Of a stretch of DNA of 64,000 bases, positions 49,808 to 58,700 are shown one piece after another. The position numbers were made by a program, and so were the translations under genes. The DNA is from Chondromyces crocatus. GTDB lineage: Bacteria; Myxococcota_A; Polyangia; Polyangiales; Polyangiaceae. The notes beneath the pieces were generated by a model. That model worked only from the letters and a program-made list of their open reading frames with translations, was not told the DNA's origin and did no database searches. How positions within the stretch are numbered: the stretch's first letter is position 1; each line of letters starts with the position of its first letter. The stretch is taken from NCBI RefSeq assembly GCF_001189295.1, contig NZ_CP012159.1, forward strand, positions 5,472,525-5,536,524, given 5' to 3'.

Positions 49808-51319
49808 TCAGCGTCGTTCCACGAGATCCGAGGGGACATCGCCCCCCGTCGCGTCGACGCTCGATGCCGGGTCCGGCGGCGGCGTGGGCGCGTCGTTCTC
49901 TCCGGCCGCTTCCGTCCCGTCCTCGCTTCCGGTCGCGCTTCCCTGGGCATCGGGGGGGACCCCCGCGTCCAGCTCGGCGTCCGTCGACGGTCGCCCTCCC
50001 GTGGACGTGGCGGGATCGACCCTGGGACGCGTCACCTTGGTGGGGGAGGGCGGTCGCGCTTGCACCGTGGGCGCCGTGCTCGCCGTCGCCACCGTCGCGC
50101 TCGTCTCTTCCGCGGCGGGCGAGGCGTCGCTCCCGTCGACCGAGCGCAGGGCGGTCCGGAGCAGCAGCATCGCCGTCACCACGATCACCGCGCCACCGAG
50201 GATCACCTGGCCCAGTTTGCGATCGCGCTGGGGGAACGAGCTGTCCGTCCGCAGCCCGGAGGAGCCGGTGTCGACCAGACCCGACGGCATCGCCTCGCGC
50301 CCTCCGGGAAACGCAGCCAGCCTCGGATCCGAGCCCTGGCCGGGGGATGAGGGCGCGGCCGCCGGAAAACCCTGCGCGCGGAACCCTGGGACTCCCTCCA
50401 GCGCGAGGGCGAGCGCATGACCGAATGCCTCGCAGCTCGGGTAGCGATCCTCGGGCCGCTTGGCCAGCCCCCGGGCGAGCACATCGTCGAGGGCAGGGCA
50501 CCCGAGCTGCTTTCCCACGGCCTCGGGCGACTCGTGCGCGATGCGCGCGGTCACCGTCACCGCGTCGTCGCCAGGAAAGGCGCGCTCGCCCGAGGTGGCC
50601 TCGTACATCACGGCGGCGAGCGAGAACTGGTCGCTCGCGGGTGAGAACCTGCCGGCCTTGAACGTCTCCGGCGCGCTGTACGCTGGCGTGCCCATCAGCC
50701 CACCCTGGTGCGTCAGCGTGGAGTCGGGGATCCGGGCGATCCCGAAGTCGGCCACCTTTCCTCCGGTGCTGGCGAGGATGATGTTCTCCGGTTTCACGTC
50801 GCGGTGCACGACGCCGGCCTTGTGGGCGAGCGTCAGGGCTTCGCCCAGCTCGCGGGCGAGGCGAGCGGCCTGCTGCGGCGAGAGAGGACCATCGTACAGG
50901 CGCTCCTTCAGCGTCGGCCCCTCCACGTACTCGAACACGAGGTACATGCCGAGGCCCGGGTCCTCGCCCATGTCGTGCAACGTCACGATGTTCGGGTGCG
51001 TGACCCGGGCCGCGGCCCGGGCCTCGTGCCGCATCCGGATCACCAGGCCATCACGCACATCGCGCGGGATGCGCAGATCGTCGCGCAGGTGCTTCAGCGC
51101 CACCTCGCGATCGAGCACGGGATCGTGCGCCAGGAGGACGCGGCCCATCGCTCCCTCGCCGAGCACCCGCAGCACCCGGTAGCGGCCGATGGAGAGCGGC
51201 AGCCCACCTTGCGCCGCGCTCGAAGCCTGCGGAGCGAGATCTGGAGATCCGGCGGAGCCGCCGGGCACGGGTGCGGGGCGGCGCTCGGCCTCAGAGTCGG
51301 GCGACGACGGCTGGGACAC
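49808..51319 (-). CDS. Membrane-anchored Ser/Thr protein kinase
   Basis: 503 residues from GTG 51319; longer in-frame starts extend into the divergent promoter region. Kinase domain ~45-300: LGEGAMGRVLLAHD, catalytic Lys in VALKHL, HRDVKPENII, DFGIARI and GTPAYSAPETF (APE replaced by the usual SAPE/T variant). One transmembrane helix near residue 395 (LGQVILGGAVIVVTAMLLL) leads into an acidic, Pro/Thr/Ala-rich exterior. Divergent from a membrane-anchored protein gene at 51520. Confidence 0.92.
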   Translation of the reverse strand: MSQPSSPDSEAERRPAPVPGGSAGSPDLAPQASSAAQGGLPLSIGRYRVLRVLGEGAMGRVLLAHDPVLDREVALKHLRDDLRIPRDVRDGLVIRMRHEARAAARVTHPNIVTLHDMGEDPGLGMYLVFEYVEGPTLKERLYDGPLSPQQAARLARELGEALTLAHKAGVVHRDVKPENIILASTGGKVADFGIARIPDSTLTHQGGLMGTPAYSAPETFKAGRFSPASDQFSLAAVMYEATSGERAFPGDDAVTVTARIAHESPEAVGKQLGCPALDDVLARGLAKRPEDRYPSCEAFGHALALALEGVPGFRAQGFPAAAPSSPGQGSDPRLAAFPGGREAMPSGLVDTGSSGLRTDSSFPQRDRKLGQVILGGAVIVVTAMLLLRTALRSVDGSDASPAAEETSATVATASTAPTVQARPPSPTKVTRPRVDPATSTGGRPSTDAELDAGVPPDAQGSATGSEDGTEAAGENDAPTPPPDPASSVDATGGDVPSDLVERR

Positions 51320-51519
51320 CTCGCCCCCGGTTTTATCTGCCCTCGGCCTCTGACGAAAGGACGAAAGGCCCGGCGTACGAACGGGCCGGTGCCATGCCCG
51401 TGCCCTCGCCTTTCGCCGGGGAATCTCCCCTGGTATTTCAGCGCGGAGAGCGACGCAGGGCCCGGCCAGCGTGGACGGTGACCTCACGACGACCCGACAT
51501 CTCTGGGGGAGAGTGCACC

Positions 51520-52575
51520 ATGCCGGACAACACCATTTCGACCGCAGCGACGAAGACGGCAAAGAAGAAGGGGAAGACCCGGACCAAGCTCATCCTGCTC
51601 GGGGGCTTCTTGCTGGCCCTCGTGGTGGTCGTGCAAACCGGCCTCGTGGGGTACGGGATCGCGCACCTCCGCGCAGCCACCTTTCCGGGCCCGGTGGGCT
51701 TGCTCGACCATTTTCCTGCCACCACCACCGGCGTGGTTCTCATCGACACCCACCGGCTGGATCCGGCTGCCCTGGGCCACGAGGAGGGCGCCGCCCGCAC
51801 CTACCTCACGCGCACGCGCGACGAGATCAAGAAGATCACCGGCATCGACCTCTGGTTCGACATCGACAAGATCGCCATCGCTCCGTCGCTCACGGTCGCC
51901 CGGGGTCGCTTCAGCGAGGCGCGCGTGACCGATCGCCTCAAGGAGTCGAAGTACGTCGAGGCCGAGTACAAGGGCGTGAAGTACATGGTCCGCGGCGGTG
52001 AGGACGCCCTCGCCGTACGCGACGGCTCCTTCCTCCTCTACGGCGACGAGGCCGCGATCCGGGCCAGCATCGACGCCTCCGCGGCGAACGACACCCTCGA
52101 TGAGCAGCCGCAGTTCTCCGAGCGTCTCGACGCCGTGGGCTGGGAGTATCCCGTCCTCGGCACGATCCAGATCAGCTCCGACAAGCCCAGCGTCCGCGAG
52201 GTCCTCGCGGGATCCAGCGGGCCGCGCGCGGTCACCGTCGGCCTGGACACCAAGGGGGGCCTGGTGGTGAAGGTCCTCGTCGAGACCATTAACCCGGCCT
52301 CGGCCGAGGAGCTGCGCAAGCTGCTCGACGAGAAGAAGGCCGACGCTGCCGTCCTCGGCGCCATCCCGGGCACCGACGTCGGCCCCTTGCTCTCCGACGT
52401 GGCCAAGCGCGCGCGCGTCTCCGTGCCACCCGGGACGAGCCAGGTCGCCATCCAGGTCGAGCTGACCCCGGAGGAGCTCGATCGTGTGGCCAAGGCCGGC
52501 AACGCCCTCGCCGAGGCCTTCAAGCAGGCCTACAGCAACGTGCGCCTGTTCCAGCTCCTCGTGCCGAAATTTTGA
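51520..52575 (+). CDS. Membrane-anchored protein of unknown function
   Basis: 351 residues; ATG 51520 follows CTGGGGGAGAG. A Lys-rich cytoplasmic start leads into one transmembrane helix (residues 24-46, LILLGGFLLALVVVVQTGLVGYG), then a ~300-residue exported domain without cysteines. I do not recognise the domain. Its short motifs ([50 protein letters not shown]) suggest a mixed alpha/beta fold. It is divergent from the Ser/Thr kinase. Confidence 0.75.
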   Translation: MPDNTISTAATKTAKKKGKTRTKLILLGGFLLALVVVVQTGLVGYGIAHLRAATFPGPVGLLDHFPATTTGVVLIDTHRLDPAALGHEEGAARTYLTRTRDEIKKITGIDLWFDIDKIAIAPSLTVARGRFSEARVTDRLKESKYVEAEYKGVKYMVRGGEDALAVRDGSFLLYGDEAAIRASIDASAANDTLDEQPQFSERLDAVGWEYPVLGTIQISSDKPSVREVLAGSSGPRAVTVGLDTKGGLVVKVLVETINPASAEELRKLLDEKKADAAVLGAIPGTDVGPLLSDVAKRARVSVPPGTSQVAIQVELTPEELDRVAKAGNALAEAFKQAYSNVRLFQLLVPKF

Positions 52576-52675
52576 GCCCCGCGGGGGAGGCGAGCGCTCC
52601 CCTGGCGCGAGGCCCACAACCTGCCCACATTCCCGTTCCCGGCCCCATGGGCCGTGCTAGTAGGAACCCAGACCC

Positions 52676-52969
52676 ATGACTGAACCTCGCATGGTCGAGT
52701 GCCGCAAACTCGGCAAGCTCCTCCCTGGCCTGACCCGGCCGCCGTTCAAGAACGAGCTGGGCAAGCGCATCTACGAAGAGATCTCCAAGGAGGCCTGGGA
52801 CGAGTGGCTCAAGGAGTCGGTCCGCTACATCAACACCTACCGGTGGGACCTCGCCAGCGCCGAGGGGCAGCGGCTCATGATGCAGCAGATCGCCATCCAC
52901 TTCGGCTTCGAGGAAGGCGAGAAGATCAACACCGCCTGGACGCCCCCCAAGCCCGAGCCGAACGGCTGA
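52676..52969 (+). CDS. YggX-like oxidative-damage protection protein (Fe(II) trafficking family)
   Basis: 97 residues. The YggX family pattern is nearly complete: MVECRKLGKLLPGLTRPPF, KNELGKRIYEEISKEAWDEW, and SVRYINTYRWDL. The conserved Cys (VECRK) is present. The family protects iron-sulfur clusters in E. coli and Salmonella. No operon partner: the next gene is convergent. Confidence 0.88.
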   Translation: MTEPRMVECRKLGKLLPGLTRPPFKNELGKRIYEEISKEAWDEWLKESVRYINTYRWDLASAEGQRLMMQQIAIHFGFEEGEKINTAWTPPKPEPNG

Positions 52970-53000
52970 ACGGGGAGCGCTCGGCGAGCGACCCGCGGCG

Positions 53001-55112
53001 TCAGGCTCTCGGCTTTGCGAGCTTCGCCACCAGCGCGACGAGTTCCAGCGTGTCCACGGGCTTCGTGAGGTAGGCGTCGAAGCCGGCGGCGCGCGCACGT
53101 CGCCGGTCGTCGATCCCTGCAAACGCCGTGAGCGCCACCGCTGGCGTGCGTCCACCTCGCTCTGGCGCGAGGGTGCGCACCCGGCGCATCAGGCTATAGC
53201 CATCGGCGCCAGGCATCCCGATGTCGCTCATCAAGAGATCGTAGCGCTCGATTTCCAGCGCTCTCAGCGCCTCGGCCGCCGTCGCCACGGCGGTCACGCG
53301 GGCGCCGTTCTGCGTGAACACCGCCAGCATGATCTCCCGCGCGTCGACGTCGTCCTCGGCGAGCAGCACATGCAGCCCGGCGATGAGCGCGCTGGTCGGC
53401 AGGTTCGGCGGTGCCGGATCCGACGACCGCACGAGGGGTGATGAGGGCGCCTCGGGGCGTCGCAATGGCAGGGTCACCGTGAACGTCGCTCCGGCTCCCT
53501 CGCCGGCGCTCTCGGCGCGGATGGTCCCCCCGTGCAGCTCGACGATGTGCCGCACGATCGACAGACCGAGCCCCAGGCCGCCATGCGCGCGCGTTGCCGA
53601 CCCATCCGCCTGGCGGAAGCGCTCGAACACATGGGGCAAGAACTCCGCGGCGATCCCGCGCCCGGAGTCCACCACCTGCAGCATCACCGCCTCCGGGCAG
53701 GTCGAGACCCGCACCTGGATCGCGCCGCTCGCTGGCGTGAACTTCGCCGCGTTCGTCAGCAGGTTCCACACCACCTGCTGCAGCCGATCGGGATCCCCCT
53801 GGATCTCAGGAACCTCGTCGTCGATGTGTACCGAGAGCTGGAGGCTCTTCGCGTCGAGCGACGGCCGCACCACGTCGAGCGCCCCCTCCACCGCCCTCCG
53901 CAGATCCATCGAGCGCACGTCGAGCCGGAGCTTGCCGGAGATGACCCGCGACACGTCCAGCAGGTCCTCGACGAGCTGCGCTTGCGCCCGCGCGTTGCGA
54001 TCCACCGCCTCCAGCGCGCGGGTGCGCTTCTCCGGCGGGAGCATCCCGGTGTGCAGCATCCGGATCCAGCCCATGATCGCGTTGAGCGGCGTCCTGAGTT
54101 CGTGGGACACGATGGCCAGGAACTCGTCCTTGGCGTTGTTCGCCTCCTCGGCGCGCTGACGCTCGCGTTCCAGCAGATCCACGAGCAGCCGGTTCTCGAT
54201 CGCGATCGAGGCCATCCGCGCGAGCTGCACGAGGAGCGCCTCGTCCTGCGCATCGAGCGTGCCTCTCTGCTTGTCCGTCAGGAGGAGCAAGCCCAGATCG
54301 TGCCCGTCCTGCCCCACGAGCGGCACGATCGCCACCCCCTCGGCGACGGAGACGTCGACGCCTCCGAGCAGCTCGGGGGCGAGGGGGTGCGCCTCGAGCT
54401 GCTGCCGCGTCATGCGCACGGGCCCCCCTGCCTCGAGGATGAGCTCGTGGAACGCGGGGGGGATCGACACCTCGCCCCCGATCGGCGCCGGCGCCGACCA
54501 CGCGGCGACCCGCCCCCCGTCGGCGGCCGAGGAGACGCCCAGCGGGAGCAGCCCCACCGCTGCCTGCTGTGTCCCCACCAGGGTCCGCGCGCGCTCCACG
54601 AGCGAGACCAGGATCGCCTCCAGCGACGCAGCGCCGTGCAGCGAGAGCGACGCCTCCGTCAGCTCTCGGAGCTTCTGTGCGTGCCGCTCCAGCGCCTGCT
54701 GCGCGGTGGCCGTCTCGCGCTCGGCGCGCGACACCCGCACCGCGTGCCGCAGGCTCTGGCCGAGCCGCTCTGGCGACAGCGACGCCTTCGAGATGTAGTC
54801 GGCCGCGCCGGCCTTCATGATGTCGACCGCCGTCTGCTCGTCGCCTTGCCCGGTCAGCATCACGATGGGCGTGTCGTCCCCGGCACCGCGCACCTCCTGG
54901 AGCACCTCCAGGCCGTCGGTCCCGGGCAGTCGGTAATCGAGCAGCACGCAGTCGAACGAGCGCCCCCTCAGGGCGGCGAATGCCTCCGACGCGCCCGCCG
55001 CCTCCACCACCGCCGCCTCGATTCCTGCTTTGCGCAGGGTCCGCAGCACGGCGAGCCGATCGACGTCGTCGTCGTCGACGACCAGAATCTGCAGTGGGTC
55101 GGGCGTTTCCAT
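53001..55112 (-). CDS. Hybrid histidine kinase (REC-GAF-HisKA-HATPase-REC)
   Basis: 703 residues from ATG 55112. N-terminal receiver 7-120 with phosphoacceptor Asp59 in CVLLDYRLPG; GAF domain ~150-310; HisKA with His337 in IVSHELRTPLN; HATPase with an N-box (WNLLTNAAKF), G1 (VVDSGRGIAAE) and G2 (GLGLGLSIV); C-terminal receiver ~590-700 with LLMSDIGMPGADGY. It receives from an upstream phosphodonor and relays internally, which suits the adjacent response regulator and giant kinase. Confidence 0.95.
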   Translation of the reverse strand: METPDPLQILVVDDDDVDRLAVLRTLRKAGIEAAVVEAAGASEAFAALRGRSFDCVLLDYRLPGTDGLEVLQEVRGAGDDTPIVMLTGQGDEQTAVDIMKAGAADYISKASLSPERLGQSLRHAVRVSRAERETATAQQALERHAQKLRELTEASLSLHGAASLEAILVSLVERARTLVGTQQAAVGLLPLGVSSAADGGRVAAWSAPAPIGGEVSIPPAFHELILEAGGPVRMTRQQLEAHPLAPELLGGVDVSVAEGVAIVPLVGQDGHDLGLLLLTDKQRGTLDAQDEALLVQLARMASIAIENRLLVDLLERERQRAEEANNAKDEFLAIVSHELRTPLNAIMGWIRMLHTGMLPPEKRTRALEAVDRNARAQAQLVEDLLDVSRVISGKLRLDVRSMDLRRAVEGALDVVRPSLDAKSLQLSVHIDDEVPEIQGDPDRLQQVVWNLLTNAAKFTPASGAIQVRVSTCPEAVMLQVVDSGRGIAAEFLPHVFERFRQADGSATRAHGGLGLGLSIVRHIVELHGGTIRAESAGEGAGATFTVTLPLRRPEAPSSPLVRSSDPAPPNLPTSALIAGLHVLLAEDDVDAREIMLAVFTQNGARVTAVATAAEALRALEIERYDLLMSDIGMPGADGYSLMRRVRTLAPERGGRTPAVALTAFAGIDDRRRARAAGFDAYLTKPVDTLELVALVAKLAKPRA

Positions 55113-55119
55113 CAATCGG

Positions 55120-55536
55120 TCAGGGCAGTTCCACGAGCGTCCAGTACTTGTTCAGCGCCGCCATCAGCTCCACGAAGCTGATGAAGGTGACGGGCTTCAA
55201 GAGGTAGCCAGCGACGTTGAGGTTGTACGCCTCCACCTTGTCGCGATCGTCGTTCGACGTCGTCAGCACCACGACCGACGTCGAGGCGAGCTCCGGGTCC
55301 GCGCGCAGCGCGCGGAGGAACTCGATGCCGTTCATCTTCGGCATGTTGAGATCGAGCAGGACGAGCCGTCGCTCCTTGGGCATCTGGTCCCCGCGCAGCA
55401 CTTCCAGCCCCTCGAGGCCATTGCCGGCGATCCATAGCGGGTTCGAGATCTTGTTCCGCTTGAACGCCCTCTGGACGTTCATCACGTCGACCTCGTCGTC
55501 CTCGATCAGCAAGATGTTCAACAGGCGCTCGCTCAT
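55120..55536 (-). CDS. Single-domain response regulator (Rcp1-like)
   Basis: 138 residues, a lone receiver. Acidic pocket IEDDEVD, phosphoacceptor in VLLDLNMPKMNG, Thr/Lys switch VVVLTTSNDD and LLKPV. The LDLNMPKMNG and WIAGNGLEGLEVLRG features match Rcp1-type regulators partnered with phytochrome-like kinases. It lies between the two hybrid kinases and probably shuttles phosphate. The ATG at 55536 gives the normal length; it ends 7 bp before the next gene. Confidence 0.95.
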   Translation of the reverse strand: MSERLLNILLIEDDEVDVMNVQRAFKRNKISNPLWIAGNGLEGLEVLRGDQMPKERRLVLLDLNMPKMNGIEFLRALRADPELASTSVVVLTTSNDDRDKVEAYNLNVAGYLLKPVTFISFVELMAALNKYWTLVELP

Positions 55537-55769
55537 GGTTCTGACTCGGGTGGGGCAGGGGCGAAGGGGTCCGCCTCCATCGCGACCATCGCGAGGACAT
55601 GACGGCGCGCCAACCTGGGCCGAGCTGCAAGGCGCGTTGGTACACCGCCGCTCTGGTGACCTCAAGCTGGCAGGTATTTCTCATCTCTTCCAGAAATGCC
55701 CGATCGAATTGCCGCGCTCGTCGTGCGTGCTGTCCAGCCTGGCTGCACATGCCCTGCATTGGTTCCTCC

Positions 55770-58700
55770 TCAATGCGGCGTCTTCGGTTGCTTGAGCCAC
55801 GTGAAATGGAAGGCTGCGCCGCTGCCCAGCGCCGACTCCACCCACACCCGCCCGCCCCGTGTCTCGACGATCTTCTGCACGACGGAGAGCCCGATGCCGG
55901 TTCCCTCGACCTTGTCGCGCGCCTCCAGCGTCTGGAAGATGCCCCAGATGCGCTCGTGGTACTGCGGCGCGATTCCTGGACCGTTGTCGCTCACCGAGAA
56001 CCTGAACGAGGTGCCTTCGTCCTCCACCTCCACGCGCACCAGCGCATCGTCCCGCTGTGCGTACTTCAGCGCATTGCCGATCAGGTTCATGAACACCTGC
56101 TGCAGCGGCACTCGCTCGCATCTCAGCGTCGGCATCTCGGGGCCCACCGCGATGCGGCCTCGGGCCGGGGCCAGCAGCTCTATGATCTCGCCGAGCAGGC
56201 GCCCGACGTCGACGACCTCGATCTTGTCGCGCATCCTTCCTGCGCGCGAGTAGCCCAGGATCCCCTCGATCAGCGCCTCCAGCCGGTGGACGCGCCCCCG
56301 GAGGAGGCGCATGTGCTCCTGCGCCTCCTCCGTCATCCGGTCGGCGAGATCCTCCTCGATCCACTGCGACAGGTTGGCGATGCCCCGGAGCGGCGCCTTC
56401 AGATCGTGCGACGCCACGTACGCGAACTGATCCAGCTCCCGGTTGCTTCGCTCCAGCGCCGTGATCAGCCGCTCCCGCTCCCGCTCCGCGCGTGTCCGAT
56501 CGGTGGTGTCGCGCAGCGTCATCACCGCCCCGAGCTTCTCGCCTGCCTCCCCGCGCAACGGCAGCGCGCTCCCCACCGTGATCACCTCGCTCCCGTCGGC
56601 GCGTCGGATCCGCATCTCCGTGTCGAGCACCGTCTCGTTCTCCAGCACCGCCCGCGACAGCGGCAGCTCCACCAGCGCGTAGGGCGGTCCTTCCCGGGTG
56701 AAGATCTCGTACGTGCTGCGCCCGCCGCCGACTGGCACGCCGAGCGACAGCTCCCCGTGCAGGCGGCGCGCGGCCTCGTTCGCGAACTGCACGCGCCCCA
56801 GCCGGTCGACGACGATCACCCCGTCCGCGATCTGTCCGAGGATCGCCTCCCGCTCCCGCGCCGCGTCTTGCGTCTCCCGGAACAGCCGCGCGTTGTCCAC
56901 CGCCACGGCCGCGCGGTGTCCCAGCTCCTCGGCAAGCGCCACGTCTTCCACGTCCAGCGATCGCAGCGAGCGTGACGTGGAGATGAACGTGATCAGGCCC
57001 AGCGTGTTTCCGCGCGCCGCCATGGGCACCACGATCATCGAGCGCGGCGCGAGCGCCCGCTTGAGCGCGCGGTGCTCCTCGCTCGTCCCGAGGGCCAGCG
57101 CCATCTCCTCGGTCATCCCCGCGACGTGGAACGAGCGCCCCGTGACCAGCACCTGCGAGCGCGGGTGGTCCGGGTGATCGATCTCCGGCGACGTCTGCAG
57201 CAGCCGCTCGGCCAGCGCCTCGTCCCCGGGCCGCCCGTGGGCCACCTCGATCCTGCGCAGCGAGCCGTCCCGCTCCCGCAGATCGATCACGCAGAAGTCG
57301 GCGAAGCGCTGCACCACCCGCCGCGACAGCTCCCGCAGCCTCTCCCGGGCGCCGAGCGGCGCCGACAGCGCCACGCTCGCGTCCGACAGCAGGAGGAGCG
57401 CGTGCTCCACCCGCTTCCGGTCGGTGATGTCCTCGAAGATCATGGCGATCGAGTCGGGGTTCGGGCGGACGCACACCAGCCGGAACCACGTGTCGAAGTG
57501 CTCGCCCCCGTAATACTTCTCGTCCTGCCAGCCCACGCCCGTCTCGGCGACGCCGCGATAGTGATCCCAGAGCCCGCTCTCCCGCAGACCGGGGAACGAC
57601 GCGAGCAGGCTCATCTCCTGAATGAGGTGTCCCGCCGGGAGTCGGTTGATGCGTGACGCCGCCTCGTTCTGGTAACGCCGTGCGAAGTCCACGACCGCGC
57701 CGTGCTCGTCCCGCACGATGCGGTGGTACGAGAACGCGATCGGCGACACCTCCTGCGAGACACGGAAGAGTTCCTCGCTCTGGCGGAGCTGCTCGGCGAG
57801 CTCCTCCACCCGCTGACGCGCGCGCACCTGCTCCGTCACGTCGACCGCCACCGTCACCAGTGCCGTCACCTCGCCCAGCTCGTCGCGCAGCGGCTGCGTG
57901 GTGAAGAGGAAGTACGCATTCTCGACGACCCCATCGCCATTGCGGTCGATCCGGACGTGGTACTCGTCGGCGGAGAACGCCTCTCCGGTCGTATAGATGC
58001 GCGCGAGCAGGTTGAAGAGCGGATCGTCGTCGGGCAGCTCCGGGAACGCCTCGCGGAACGTCTTTCCCGTCTCGATTTTCCGCCCGACCATCCGCTCGTA
58101 GCGGGGGTTCGCCAGCTCCACCACGAGGTTCGGCCCCCCCAGGATCGTCACCGCGATTGGCGCCTGCATCAGCATCGCCTGGAGCCTCGCCCGTGCGCGC
58201 TCGCTGGCTGCACGCGCCCGGGACAGCTCGAGCTGGGTCGTGACGCGCGCCACCAGCTCCCTGGCCGAGAAGGGCTTCGACAGGTAGTCGTTCGCTCCTG
58301 CCTCGATCCCCTCCACCCGCGCCTCGTCGCCGGCGCGCGCCGACAGCATCACCACGGGCACGGCCCGCGTGCGCGGCTCCTCGCGCAGCGCGCGCAGCAG
58401 CCCGAAGCCATCGAGTTCGGGCATCATCACGTCGGTCAGCACCAGATCCGGCACACGCGCCCGCGCGGACGCGAGCGCAGCGGCCCCGTGGCTCACCGCC
58501 TCCACCGTGAACCGCGACCCCAGCAGCCGGGTCACGTACTCGCGCATGTCGGCGTTGTCGTCGGCGACCAGGATCCGCGCCAGCCGCCCCTCGCCCGGCT
58601 CCAGTGGCGCATCGGTGGGCGCCTCCACCACCCACCGCTGCGCCTCCTCCACGAACTGCGGGACGGAGGCTGTCGCCATCGGCGACGCCGACCGCCTCGC